NCBI GenBank assembly: GCA_030998225.1
Contig: JAPYXD010000475.1
Coordinates: 1,240,001 to 1,304,000 of the forward strand
Source of the DNA: Diplolepis rosae
Taxonomy: Eukaryota; Arthropoda; Insecta; Hymenoptera; Diplolepididae
Reading direction: 5' to 3'
DNA length: 64,000 bases
Positions 24,531-39,077 of this stretch are shown in pieces. The position numbers and the translations under genes were made by a program. The notes beneath the pieces were generated by a model, which was not told the origin of the DNA, did not search any database, and saw only the letters and a list, made by a program, of their open reading frames with translations. Within the stretch, counting starts at the first letter, position 1, and each line of letters begins with the position of its first letter.

Positions 24531-27500
24531 AAAAGGCATTACACTCTGGCCATTAATTTCCTTGATTGCGTATTGCTTGTAAATGTCTATTAAACCTATT
24601 TGTTTATAACCTTGTTTATTTAACAAACATCGAAATTACTTCATTTTCTACTTTTTTAACAACGTATTAAATTATGGACGTTAATTTCCATGATTGCGTA
24701 TTGCTTGTAAATGTCTATTAAACCTATTTGTTTATAACCTTGTTTAGGTAACAAAAATCGAAATTACTTCATTTCCTACTTTTTTAACAACGTATTACAA
24801 TCTGGGATTAACTTCGTTCATTGCGTACTGCTTGTCAATGTCTATTAAAATTATTTGTTTATAATCTTGTAGAGTTAACAAAAATCGAAATTACTTAATT
24901 TTCTACTTTTTCAACAACGCATTACACTCTGGACATCAATTTCGTTCATTGCGTATTGCTTGTAACTGTTTATTCAAACTTATTTTTCATAACATCGTTA
25001 TTTATCCAAAAAACGAGATTACATAATTTTCTACTTTTTCAACAACGTATTAAATTATGGACGTTAATTTCGAACACTGCGTATTGCTTGTAAATGTCTA
25101 TTAAACCTATTTGTTTATAACCTTGTATAGTTAACAAAAATCGAAATTACTTAATTTTCTACTTTTTCAACAACGCATTACACTCTGGACATCAATTTCG
25201 TTCATTGCGTATTGCTTGTAACTGTTTATTCAAACTTATTTTTCATAACATCGTTATTTATCCAAAAAACGAGATTACATAATTTTCTACTTTTTCAACA
25301 ACGTATTAAATTATGGACGTTAATTTCGAACACTGCGTATTGCTTGTAAATGTCTATTAAACCTATTTGTTTATAACCTTGTTTATTTAACAAACATCGA
25401 AATTACTTCATTTTCTACTTTTTTAACAACGTATTAAATTATGGACGTTAATTTCCATGATTGCGTATTGCTTGTAAATGTCTATTAAACCTATTTGTTT
25501 ATAACCTTGTTTAGGTAACAAAAATCGAAATTACTTCATTTCCTACTTTTTTAACAACGTATTACAATCTGGGATTAACTTCGTTCATTGCGTACTGCTT
25601 GTCAATGTCTATTAAAATTATTTGTTTATAATCTTGTAGAGTTAACAAAAATCGAAATTACTTAATTTTCTACTTTTTCAACAACGCATTACACTCTGGA
25701 CATCAATTTCGTTCATTGCGTATTGCTTGTAACTGTTTATTCAAACTTATTTTTCATAACATCGTTAATTATCCAAAAAACGAGATTACATAACTTTCTA
25801 CTTTTTCAACAACGTATTAAATTATGGACGTTAATTTCGAACACTGCGTATTGCTTGTAAATGTCTATTAAACCTATTTGTTTATAACCTTTTTTAGTTA
25901 ACAAAAATCGAAATTCTATAATTTTCTACTTTTTCAACATTGCATTACGCTCTGGACATTAATTTCGTTTATTGCGTCTTGCCTGTAAATGTCAATTAAA
26001 CCTATTTGTTTATAACCTTGTTTATTTAACAAAAATCGAAATTACCTAATTTTCTACTTTTTCAAGAACGCATTACACTCTGGACATCAATTTCGTTCAT
26101 TGCGTATTGCTTGTAACTGTTTCTTCAAACTTATTTTTCATAACATCGTTATTTAACCAAAAAACAATATTACATAATTTTCTACTTTTTCAACAATGCA
26201 TTAAATTGTGGACGTTAATTTCGAACAATGCGTATGGCTTGTAAATGTCTATTAAACCTATTTGTTTATAAACTTGTATAGTTAACAAAAATCGAAATTA
26301 CTCAATTTTCTACTTTTTCAACAACGCATTACACTCTGGACATTAATTTCGTTCATTGCGTATTGCTTGTAACTGTTTATTCAAACTTATTTTTCATAAC
26401 ATCGTTATTTATCCAAAAAACGAGATTACATAATTTTCTACTTTTTCAACAACGTATTAAATTATGGACGTTAATTTCGAACACTGCGTATTGCTTGTAA
26501 ATGTCTATTAAACTTATTTGTTTATAACCTTGTTTAGTTAACAAAAATCGAGATAACATAATTTTCTACTTTTTTAACAACGCATTACACTCTGGACATT
26601 AATATCGTTCATTGCGTATTGCTTGTAACTGTTTATTCAAACTTATTTTTCATAACATCGTTATTTATCCAAAAAACGAGATTACATAATTTTCTACTTT
26701 TTCAACAACGTATTAAATTATGGACGTTAATTTCGAACACTGCGTATTGCTTGTAAATGTCTATTAAACCTATTTGTTTATAACCTTGTTTATTTAACAA
26801 ACATCGAAATTACTTCATTTTCTACTTTTTTAACAACGTATTAAATTATGGACGTTAATTTCCATGATTGCGTATTGCTTGTAAATGTCTATTAAACCTA
26901 TTTGTTTATAACCTTGTTTAGGTAACAAAAATCGAAATTACTTCATTTCCTACTTTTTTAACAACGTATTACAATCTGGGATTAACTTCGTTCATTGCGT
27001 ACTGCTTGTCAATGTCTATTAAAATTATTTGTTTATAATCTTGTAGAGTTAACAAAAATCGAAATTACTTAATTTTCTACTTTTTCAACAACGCATTACA
27101 CTCTGGACATCAATTTCGTTCATTGCGTATTGCTTGTAACTGTTTATTCAAACTTATTTTTCATAACATCGTTAATTATCCAAAAAACGAGATTACATAA
27201 CTTTCTACTTTTTCAACAACGTATTAAATTATGGACGTTAATTTCGAACACTGCGTATTGCTTGTAAATGTCTATTAAACCTATTTGTTTATAACCTTTT
27301 TTAGTTAACAAAAATCGAAATTCTATAATTTTCTACTTTTTCAACATTGCATTACGCTCTGGACATTAATTTCGTTTATTGCGTCTTGCCTGTAAATGTC
27401 AATTAAACCTATTTGTTTATAACCTTGTTTATTTAACAAAAATCGAAATTACCTAATTTTCTACTTTTTCAAGAACGCATTACACTCTGGACATCAATTT

Positions 27501-28494
27501 CGTTCATTGCGTATTGCTTGTAACTGTTTCTTCAAACTTATTTTTCATAACATCGTTATTTAACCAAAAAACAATATTACATAATTTTCTACTTTTTCAA
27601 CAATGCATTAAATTGTGGACGTTAATTTCGAACAATGCGTATGGCTTGTAAATGTCTATTAAACCTATTTGTTTATAAACTTGTATAGTTAACAAAAATC
27701 GAAATTACTCAATTTTCTACTTTTTCAACAACGCATTACACTCTGGACATTAATTTCGTTCATTGCGTATTGCCTGTAAATGTCTATTAAACCCATTTGA
27801 TTATAACCTTGTTTAGTTAACAAAAATCGAGATAACATAATTTTCTACTTTTTTAACAACGCATTACACTCTGGACATTAATATCGTTCATTGCGTATTG
27901 CTTGTAACTGTTTCTTCAAACTTATTTTTCATAACATCGTTATTTAACCAAAAAACGATATTACATAATTTTCTACTTTTTCAACAATGCATTAAATTGT
28001 GGACGTTCATTTCGAACATTGTTTATTGCTTGCAAATGTCTATTAAACCTATTTGTTTATAAATTTGTATAGTTAACAAAAATTGAAATTACTCAATTTT
28101 CTAATTTTTCAACAACGCATTACACTCTGGACATCAATTTCGTTCATTGCGTATTGCTTGTAAATGTCTATTAAACTTATTTGTTTATAACCTTGTTTAG
28201 TTAACAAAAATCGAAATTACATAATTTTCTACCTTTTGAATATTGCATTACGCTCTGGACATTTATTTCCTTGTTTGCGTATTGCTTGTAAATGTCTATT
28301 AAACCTATTTTTTTATAACCTTGTTTAGGTAACAAAAATCGAAATCACTTCATTTTCTACTTTTTTAACAACGCATTACACTCTGGCCATTAATTTCGTT
28401 CATTCTGTATTGCTTATGATTGTTTATTCAAACTTATTTTTCATAACATCGTTATTTATCCAAAAAACGATATTACATAATTTTCTACTTTTTC

Positions 28495-28603
28495 AACAAC
28501 GTATTAAATTATGGACGTTAATTTCGAACACTGCGTATTGCTTGTAAATGTCTTTTAAACCTATTTGTTTATAAGCTTGTTTAGTTAACAAAAATCGAAA
28601 TTA
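28495..28603 (+). repeat. Truncated E monomer with 31-bp deletion, copy 1
   Basis: This E (with the private 'aatgtcttttaaacc') stops after 'atcgaaatta' and passes straight to 'aattatggacg' of the next N monomer. The 31 missing bases run from the 'cttaatttt' tail to the 'cgtatta' start of the next monomer. The string ATTA is present at both edges, so this looks like a microhomology deletion. It is 109 bp instead of 128 and breaks the 128-bp register. Confidence 0.9.
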
Positions 28604-31600
28604 AATTATGGACGTTAATTTCCATGATTGCGTATTGCTCGTAAATGTCTATTAAACCTATTTGTTTATAACCTTGTTTAGGTAACAAAAATCGAAATTA
28701 CTTCTTTTTCTACTTTTTTTAACAACGTATTACAATCTGGGATTAATTTCGTTCATTGCGTACTGCTTGTCAATGTCTATTAAAATTATTTGTTTATAAT
28801 CTTGTAGAGTTAACAAAAATCGAAATTACTTAATTTTCTACTTTTTCAACAGCGCATTACACTCTGGACATCAATTTCGTTCATTGCGTATTGCTTGTAA
28901 CTGTTTATTCAAACTTATTTTTCATAACATCGTTATTTATCCAAAAAACGAGATTACATAATTTTCTACTTTTTCAACAACGTATTAAATTATGGACGTT
29001 AATTTCGAACACTGCGTATTGCTTGTAAATGTCTATTAAACCTATTTGTTTATAACCTTGTTTAGTTAACAAAAATCGAAATTACATAATTTTCTACTTT
29101 TTCAACATTGCATTACGCTCTGGACACTTATTTCCTTGATTGCGTATTGCTTGTAAATGTCAATTAAACCCATTTGTTTATAACCTTGTTTAGGTAACAA
29201 AAATCGAAATTACTTCATTTTCTACTTTTTTTAGCAATGCATTACACTCTGGCCATTAATTTCGTTCTTTGTGTATTCCTTATGAATGTTTATCAAACTT
29301 ATTATTCATAACATCGTTATTTAACCAAAAATCGAAATTACTTAATTTTCTACTTTTTCCAAAAGGCATTACACTCAGGCCATTAATTTCCTTGATTGCG
29401 TATTGCTTGTAAATGTCTATTAAACCTATTTGTTTATAAGCTTGTTTAGTTGACAAAAATTGAAATTACTCAATTTCCTACTCTTTCAACAACGCATTAC
29501 ACTCTGGACATCAATTTCCATGATTGCGTATTGCTTGTAGATGTCTATTAAACCTATTTGTTTATAACCTTGTTTAGGTAACAAAAATCGAAATTACTTC
29601 CTTTTTTACTTTTCTAACAGCGTATTACAATCTGGGATTAATTTCGTTCATTGCGTACTGCTTGTCAATGTCTATTAAAATTATTTGTTTATAATCTTGT
29701 AGAGTTAACAAAAATCGAAATTACTTAATTTTCTACTTTTTCAACAGCGCATTACACTCTGGACATCAATTTCGTTCATTGCGTATTGCTTGTAACTGTT
29801 TATTCAAACTTATTTTTCATAACATCGTTATTTATCCAAAAAACGAGATTACATAATTTTCTACTTTTTCAACAACGTATTAAATTATGGACGTTAATTT
29901 CGAACACTGCGTATTGCTTGTAAATGTCTATTAAACCTATTTGTTTATAAGCTTGTTTAGTTAACCAAAATCGAAATTACTTAATTTTCTACTTTTTCAA
30001 CAGATCATTACAATCTGGACATTAATTTCGTTCATTGTATACTGATTGTAAATGTCTATTAAACTTATTTGTTTATAACCTTGTTTAGTTAACAAAAATC
30101 GAAATTACATAATTTTCTACTTTTTCAACATTGCATTACGCTCTGGACATTTATTTCCTTGATTGCGTATTGCTTGTAAATGTCAATTAAACCTATTTGT
30201 TTATAACCTTGTTTAGGTAACAAAAATCGAAATTACTTCACTTTCCACTTTTTTAGCAATGCATTACACTCTGGCCATTAATTTCGTTCTTTGTGTATTC
30301 CTTATGAATGTTTATCAAACTTATTATTCATAACATCGTTATTTAACCAAAAATCGAAATTACTTAATTTTCTACTTTTTCCAAAAGGCATTACACTCAG
30401 GCCATTAATTTCCTTGATTGCGTATTGCTTGTAAATGTCTATTAAACCTATTTGTTTATAAGCTTGTTTAGTTGACAAAAATTGAAATTACTCAATTTCC
30501 TACTCTTTCAACAATGCATTACACTCTGGACATCAATTTCCATGATTGCGTATTGCTTGTAAATGTCTATTAAACCTATTTGTTTATAACCTTGTTTAGG
30601 TAACAAAAATCGAAATTACTTCATTTTCTACTTTTTTAACAACGTATTACAATCTGGGATTAATTTCGTTAATTGCGTACTGCTTGTCAATGTCTATTAA
30701 AATTATTTGTTTGTAATCTTGTAGAGTTAACAAAAATCGAAATTACTTAATTTTCTACTTTTTCAACAACGCATTACACTCTGGACATCAATTTCGTTCA
30801 TTGCGTATTGCTTGTAACTGTTTATTCAAACTTATTTTTCATAACATCGTTAATTATCCAAAAAACGAGATTACATAACTTTCTACTTTTTCAACAACGT
30901 ATTAAATTATGGACGTTAATTTCGAACACTGCGTATTGCTTGTAAATGTCTATTAAACCTATTTGTTTATAACCTTTTTTAGTTAACAAAAATCGAAATT
31001 CTATAATTTTCTACTTTTTCAACATTGCATTACGCTCTGGACATTAATTTCGTTTATTGCGTCTTGCCTGTAAATGTCAATTAAACCTATTTGTTTATAA
31101 CCTTGTTTATTTAACAAAAATCGAAATTACATAATTTTCTACTTTTTCAACATTGCATTACGCTCTGGACATTTATTTCCTTGATTGCGTATTGCTTGTA
31201 AATGGCAATTAAACCTATTTGTTTATAACCTTGTTTAGGTAACAAAAATCGAAATTACTTCACTTTCCACTTTTTTAGCAATGCATTACACTCTGGCCAT
31301 TAATTTCGTTCTTTGTGTATTCCTTATGAATGTTTATCAAACTTATTATTCATAACATCGTTATTTAACCAAAAATCGAAATTACTTAATTTTCTACTTT
31401 TTCCAAAAGGCATTACACTCAGGCCATTAATTTCCTTGATTGCGTATTGCTTGTAAATGTCTATTAAACCTATTTGTTTATAACCTTGTTTAGTTAACAA
31501 AAATCGAAATTACTTCATTTTCTACTTTTTTAACAACGTATTACAATCTGGGATTAATTTCGTTCATTGCGTACTGCTTGTCAATGTCTATTAAAATTAT

Positions 31601-34214
31601 TTGTTTATAATCTTGTAGAGTTAACTAAAATCGAAATTACTTAATTTTCTACTTTTTCAACAACGCATTACACTCTGGACATCAATTTCGTTCATTGCGT
31701 ATTGCTTGTAACTGTTTATTCAAACTTATTTTTCATAACATCGTTATTTATCCAAAAAACGAGATTACATAATTTTCTACTTTTTCAACAACGTATTAAA
31801 TTATGGACGTTAATTTCGAACACTGCGTATTGCTTGTAAATGTCTATTAAACCTATTTGTTTATAAGCTTGTTTAGTTAACCAAAATCGAAATTACTTAA
31901 TTTTCTACTTTTTCAACAGATCATTACAATCTGGACATTAATTTCGTTCATTGTATACTGATTGTAAATGTCTATTAAACTTATTTGTTTATAACCTTGT
32001 TTAGTTAACAAAAATCGAAATTACATAATTTTCTACTTTTTCAACATTGCATTACGCTCTGGACATTTATTTCCTTGATTGCGTATTGCTTGTAAATGTC
32101 AATTAAACCTATTTGTTTATAACCTTGTTTAGGTAACAAAAATCGAAATTACTTCACTTTCCACTTTTTTAGCAATGCATTACACTCTGGCCATTAATTT
32201 CGTTCTTTGTGTATTCCTTATGAATGTTTATCAAACTTATTATTCATAACATCGTTATTTAACCAAAAATCGAAATTACTTAATTTTCTACTTTTTCCAA
32301 AAGGCATTACACTCAGGCCATTAATTTCCTTGATTGCGTATTGCTTGTAAATGTCTATTAAACCTATTTGTTTATAAGCTTGTTTAGTTGACAAAAATTG
32401 AAATTACTCAATTTCCTACTCTTTCAACAACGCATTACACTCTGGACATCAATTTCCATGATTGCGTATTGCTTGTAAATGTCTATTAAACCTATTTGTT
32501 TATAACCTTGTTTAGGTAACAAAAATCGAAATTACTTCCTTTTTTACTTTTCTAACAGCGTATTACAATCTGGGATTAATTTCGTTCATTGCGTACTGCT
32601 TGTCAATGTCTATTAAAATTATTTGTTTATAATCTTGTAGAGTTAACAAAAATCGAAATTACTTAATTTTCTACTTTTTCAACAACGCATTACACTCTGG
32701 ACATCAATTTCGTTCATTGCGTATTGCTTGTAACTGTTTATTCAAACTTATTTTTCATAACATCGTTATTTATCCAAAAAACGAGATTACATAATTTTCT
32801 ACTTTTTCAACAACGTATTAAATTATGGACGTTAATTTCGAACACTGCGTATTGCTTGTAAATGTCTATTAAACCTATTTGTTTATAAACTTGTATAGTT
32901 AACAAAAATCGAAATTACTCAATTTTCTACTTTTTCAACAACGCATTACACTCTGGACATCAATTTCGTTCATTGCGTATTGCTTGTAAATGTCTATTAA
33001 ACTTATTTGTTTATAACCTTGTTTAGTTAACAAAAATCGAAATTACATAATTTTCTACTTTTTCAACATTGCATTACGCTCTGGACATTTATTTCCTTGA
33101 TTGCGTATTGCTTGTAAATGTCAATTAAACCTATTTGTTTATAACCTTGTTTAGGTAACAAAAATCGAAATTACTTCATTTTCCACTTTTTTAGCAATGC
33201 ATTACACTCTGGCCATTAATTTCGTTCTTTGCGTATTCCTTATGAATGTTTATCAAACTTATTATTCATAACATCGTTATTTAACCAAAAATCGAAATTA
33301 CTTAATTTTCTACTTTTTCCAAAAGGCATTACACTCAGGCCATTAATTTCCTTGATTGCGTATTGCTTGTAAATGTCTATTAAACCTATTTGTTTATAAG
33401 CTTGTTTAGTTGACAAAAATTGAAATTACTCAATTCCCTACTCTTTCAACAACGCATTACACTCTGGACATCAATTTCCATGATTGCGTATTGCTTGTAA
33501 ATGTCTATTAAACCTATTTGTTTATAACCTTGTTTAGGTAACAAAAATCGAAATTACTTCATTTTCTACTTTTTTAACAACGTGTTACAATCTGGGATTA
33601 ATTTCGTTCATTGCGTACTGCTTGTCAATGTCTATTAAAATTATTTGTTTGTACTCTTGTAGAGTTAACAAAAATCGAAATTACTTAATTTTCTACTTTT
33701 TAAACAACGCATTACACTCTGGACATCAATTTCGTTCATTGCGTATTGCTTGTAACTGTTTATTCAAACTTATGTTTCATAACATCGTTATTTATCCAAA
33801 AAACGAGATTACATAATTTTCTACTTTTTGAACAACGTATTAATTTATGGACGTTAATTTCGAACACTGCGTATTGCTTGTAAATGTCTATTAAACCTAT
33901 TTGTTTATAAGCTTGTTTAGTTAACAAAAATCGAAATTACTTAATTTTCTACTTTTTCAACAGATCATTACAATCTGGACATTAATTTCGTTCATTGTAT
34001 ACTGATTGTAAATGTCTATTAAACTTATTTGTTTATAACCTTTTTTAGTTAACAAAAATCGAAATTACATAATTTTCTACTTTTTCAACATTGCATTACG
34101 CTCTGGACATTTATTTCCTTGATTGCGTATTGCTTGTAAATGTCAATTAAACCTATTTGTTTATAACCTTGTTTAGGTAACAAAAATCGAAATTACTTCA
34201 TTTTCCACTTTTTT

Positions 34215-35111
34215 AGCAATGCATTACACTCTGGACATTAATTTCGTTCATTGCGTATTGCCTGTAAATGTCTATTAAACCCATTTGATTATAACCTTGT
34301 TTAGTTAACAAAAATCGAAATTACTTAATTTTCCACTTTTTTAACAACGCAATACACTCTGGACATTAATTTCGTTCATTGCGTCTTGCCTGTAAATGTC
34401 TATTAAACCTATTGGTTTATAACCTTGTTTAGTTAACAAAAATCGAGATAACATAATTTTCTACTTTTTTAACAACGCATTACACTCTGGACATTAATAT
34501 CGTTCATTGCGTATTGCTTGTAACTGTTTCTTCAAACTTATTTTTCATAACATCGTTATTTAACCAAAAAACGATATTACATAATTTTCTACTTTTTCAA
34601 CAATGCATTAAATTGTGGACGTTCATTTCGAACATTGCGTATTGCTTGCAAATGTCTATTAAACCTATTTGTTTATAAACTTGTATAGTTAACAAAAATC
34701 GAAATTACTCAATTTTCTACTTTTTTCAACAACACTTTACACTCTGGACATCAATTTCGTTCATTGCGTATAGCATGTAAATATCTATTAAACCTATTTG
34801 TTTATAACATTTTTTAGCGATCAAAAATCGAAATTACTTAATGTTCAACATTTTTCACAACGCATTAAACTCTGGCCATTAATTTCGTTCACAGTCTATT
34901 GATTGTGTATGCTCATCAAACTTATTTGTATATAACATTGTTTAGTTAACAAAAATCAAAATTACTTAATTTTCTACTTTTTCAACAATATATTACACTC
35001 TGGCCATTAATTTCGTTCTTTGTGTATTCCTTATGAATGTTTATCAAACTTATTATTCATAACATCGTTATTTAACCAAAAATCGAAATTACTTAATTTT
35101 CTACTTTTTCC
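34215..35111 (+). repeat. Divergent block, copy 2, lacking D' and E'
   Basis: Here the H start 'agcaatgcattacactctgg' runs directly into the I body ('acattaatttcg', 'gcctgtaaatg'). Relative to copies 1 and 3 exactly two monomers (256 bp) are missing; the offset between A landmarks falls from 10,836 to 10,581, with one extra T in the run at 34721-34726 making up the difference. Copies 1 and 3 both have the D'-E' pair, so this is a deletion in copy 2. Confidence 0.87.
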
Positions 35112-35204
35112 AAAAGGCATTACACTCTGGCCATTAATTTCCTTGATTGCGTATTGCTTGTAAATGTCTATTAAACCTATTTGTTTATAACCTTGTTTAT
35201 TTAA

Positions 35205-37253
35205 CAAACATCGAAATTACTTCATTTTCTACTTTTTTTAACAACGTATTAAATTATGGACGTTAATTTCCATGATTGCGTATTGCTTGTAAATGTCTAT
35301 TAAACCTATTTGTTTATAACCTTGTTTAGGTAACAAAAATCGAAATTACTTCATTTCCTACTTTTTTAACAACGTATTACAATCTGGGATTAACTTCGTT
35401 CATTGCGTACTGCTTGTCAATGTCTATTAAAATTATTTGTTTATAATCTTGTAGAGTTAACAAAAATCGAAATTACTTAATTTTCTACTTTTTCAACAAC
35501 GCATTACACTCTGGACATCAATTTCGTTCATTGCGTATTGCTTGTAACTGTTTATTCAAACTTATTTTTCATAACATCGTTATTTATCCAAAAAACGAGA
35601 TTACATAATTTTCTACTTTTTCAACAACGTATTAAATTATGGACGTTAATTTCGAACACTGCGTATTGCTTGTAAATGTCTATTAAACCTATTTGTTTAT
35701 AAGCTTGTTTAGTTAACAAAAATCGAAATTACTTAATTTTCTACTTTTTCAACAGATCATTACAATCTGGACATTAATTTCGTTCATTGTATACTGATTG
35801 TAAATGTCTATTAAACTTATTTGTTTATAACCTTGTTTAGTTAACAAAAATCGAAATTACTTAATTTTCTACTTTTTCAACAACGCATTACACTCTGGAC
35901 ATCAATTTCGTTCATTGCGTATTGCTTGTAACTGTTTATTCAAACTTATTTTTCATAACATCGTTATTTATCCAAAAAACGAGATTACATAATTTTCTAC
36001 TTTTTCAACAACGTATTAAATTATGGACGTTAATTTCGAACACTGCGTATTGCTTGTAAATGTCTATTAAACCTATTTGTTTATAACCTTGTTTATTTAA
36101 CAAACATCGAAATTACTTCATTTTCTACTTTTTTAACAACGTATTAAATTATGGACGTTAATTTCCATGATTGCGTATTGCTTGTAAATGTCTATTAAAC
36201 CTATTTGTTTATAACCTTGTTTAGGTAACAAAAATCGAAATTACTTCATTTCCTACTTTTTTAACAACGTATTACAATCTGGGATTAACTTCGTTCATTG
36301 CGTACTGCTTGTCAATGTCTATTAAAATTATTTGTTTATAATCTTGTAGAGTTAACAAAAATCGAAATTACTTAATTTTCTACTTTTTCAACAACGCATT
36401 ACACTCTGGACATCAATTTCGTTCATTGCGTATTGCTTGTAACTGTTTATTCAAACTTATTTTTCATAACATCGTTAATTATCCAAAAAACGAGATTACA
36501 TAACTTTCTACTTTTTCAACAACGTATTAAATTATGGACGTTAATTTCGAACACTGCGTATTGCTTGTAAATGTCTATTAAACCTATTTGTTTATAACCT
36601 TTTTTAGTTAACAAAAATCGAAATTACATAATTTTCTACTTTTTCAACATTGCATTACGCTCTGGACATTAATTTCGTTTATTGCGTCTTGCCTGCAAAT
36701 GTAAATTAAACCTATTTGTTTATAACCTTGTTTATTTTTAACAAAAATCGAAATTACCTAATTTTCTACTTTTTCAAGAACGCATTACACTCTGGACATC
36801 AATTTCGTTCATTGCGTATTGCTTGTAACTGTTTCTTCAAACTTATTTTTCATAACATCGTTATTTAACCAAAAAACAATATTACATAATTTTCTACTTT
36901 TTCAACAATGCATTAAATTGTGGACGTTAATTTCGAACAATGCGTATGGCTTGTAAATGTCTATTAAACCTATTTGTTTATAAACTTGTATAGTTAACAA
37001 AAATCGAAATTACTCAATTTTCTACTTTTTCAACAACGCATTACACTCTGGACATTAATTTCGTTCATTGCGTATTGCTTGTAACTGTTTATTCAAACTT
37101 ATTTTTCATAACATCGTTATTTATCCAAAAAACGAGATTACATAATTTTCTACTTTTTCAACAACGTATTAAATTATGGACGTTAATTTCGAACACTGCG
37201 TATTGCTTGTAAATGTCTATTAAACCTATTTGTTTATAACCTTGTTTATTTAA
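35205..37253 (+). repeat. 16-monomer super-HOR, first copy (about 2,049 bp)
   Basis: The phase is set on the rare string 'tttaacaaacatcg', at 35205, 36101, 37254 and 38149. Spacings of 896, 1,153 and 895 bp alternate, so the real period is 2,048-2,049 bp. The monomer order is N C D E F D E, then N C D E* G' D' E' D E, where E* has 'accttttttagtt' and G' has 'cgtttattgcgtcttgcc'. In copy 1 of the super-repeat the equivalent spacings are 767 and 1,407 bp, so this dimeric period is specific to copy 2. Confidence 0.82.
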
Positions 37254-39077
37254 CAAACATCGAAATTACTTCATTTTCTACTTTTTTAACAACGTATTAA
37301 ATTATGGACGTTAATTTCCATGATTGCGTATTGCTTGTAAATGTCTATTAAACCTATTTGTTTATAACCTTGTTTAGGTAACAAAAATCGAAATTACTTC
37401 ATTTCCTACTTTTTTAACAACGTATTACAATCTGGGATTAACTTCGTTCATTGCGTACTGCTTGTCAATGTCTATTAAAATTATTTGTTTATAATCTTGT
37501 AGAGTTAACAAAAATCGAAATTACTTAATTTTCTACTTTTTCAACAACGCATTACACTCTGGACATCAATTTCGTTCATTGCGTATTGCTTGTAACTGTT
37601 TATTCAAACTTATTTTTCATAACATCGTTATTTATCCAAAAAACGAGATTACATAATTTTCTACTTTTTCAACAACGTATTAAATTATGGACGTTAATTT
37701 CGAACACTGCGTATTGCTTGTAAATGTCTATTAAACCTATTTGTTTATAAGCTTGTTTAGTTAACAAAAATCGAAATTACTTAATTTTCTACTTTTTCAA
37801 CAGATCATTACAATCTGGACATTAATTTCGTTCATTGTATACTGATTGTAAATGTCTATTAAACTTATTTGTTTATAACCTTGTTTAGTTAACAAAAATC
37901 GAAATTACTTAATTTTCTACTTTTTCAACAACGCATTACACTCTGGACATCAATTTCGTTCATTGCGTATTGCTTGTAACTGTTTATTCAAACTTATTTT
38001 TCATAACATCGTTATTTATCCAAAAAACGAGATTACATAATTTTCTACTTTTTCAACAACGTATTAAATTATGGACGTTAATTTCGAACACTGCGTATTG
38101 CTTGTAAATGTCTATTAAACCTATTTGTTTATAACCTTGTTTATTTAACAAACATCGAAATTACTTCATTTTCTACTTTTTTAACAACGTATTAAATTAT
38201 GGACGTTAATTTCCATGATTGCGTATTGCTTGTAAATGTCTATTAAACCTATTTGTTTATAACCTTGTTTAGGTAACAAAAATCGAAATTACTTCATTTC
38301 CTACTTTTTTAACAACGTATTACAATCTGGGATTAACTTCGTTCATTGCGTACTGCTTGTCAATGTCTATTAAAATTATTTGTTTATAATCTTGTAGAGT
38401 TAACAAAAATCGAAATTACTTAATTTTCTACTTTTTCAACAACGCATTACACTCTGGACATCAATTTCGTTCATTGCGTATTGCTTGTAACTGTTTATTC
38501 AAACTTATTTTTCATAACATCGTTAATTATCCAAAAAACGAGATTACATAACTTTCTACTTTTTCAACAACGTATTAAATTATGGACGTTAATTTCGAAC
38601 ACTGCGTATTGCTTGTAAATGTCTATTAAACCTATTTGTTTATAACCTTTTTTAGTTAACAAAAATCGAAATTCTATAATTTTCTACTTTTTCAACATTG
38701 CATTACGCTCTGGACATTAATTTCGTTTATTGCGTCTTGCCTGTAAATGTCAATTAAACCTATTTGTTTATAACCTTGTTTATTGAACAAAAATCGAAAT
38801 TACCTAATTTTCTACTTTTTCAAGAACGCATTACACTCTGGACATCAATTTCGTTCATTGCGTATTGCTTGTAACTGTTTCTTCAAACTTATTTTTCATA
38901 ACATCGTTATTTAACCAAAAAACAATATTACATAATTTTCTACTTTTTCAACAATGCATTAAATTGTGGACGTTAATTTCGAACAATGCGTATGGCTTGT
39001 AAATGTCTATTAAACCTATTTGTTTATAAACTTGTATAGTTAACAAAAATCGAAATTACTCAATTTTCTACTTTTTC
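37254..39077 (+). repeat. 16-monomer super-HOR, second copy (14 monomers)
   Basis: It repeats N C D E F D E and N C D E* G' D' E' and then leaves the pattern, since the next monomer is I ('gcctgtaaatg') and not D. The end is set at the last base before 'tacaacgcattac'. One private change is 'tttattgaac' in the G' monomer, where the other copies have 'tttatttaac'. Confidence 0.8.

Larger units (their letters stand above)
21463..32298 (+). repeat. 11-kb super-repeat, copy 1 (10,836 bp)
   Basis: It comprises an A-H unit (21463), a second A-G unit (22485) ending in a junction at 23379, the divergent D'/E'/I/J/K/L/N block, a 31-bp-deleted E monomer (28495-28603), a six-monomer bridge, and HORs at 29361, 30383 and 31405. 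It is directly followed by copy 2 with the same order. Shared private variants across copies include 'caattccctactc' (A), 'ctttttaaacaacg' (before D), 'tttttgaacaacg' (before E), 'gcgtattcc' (H) and 'gttaacta' (C of the unit at 31405). Length differences between copies come mainly from whole-monomer gains and losses. Confidence 0.88.

Noticed and set aside
33622..33816. Identical 64-codon frame in the second 11-kb copy
   Set aside because: It is the same satellite frame carried along by the 10,836-bp offset duplication. Identity of the peptide reflects duplication, not selection on a protein.
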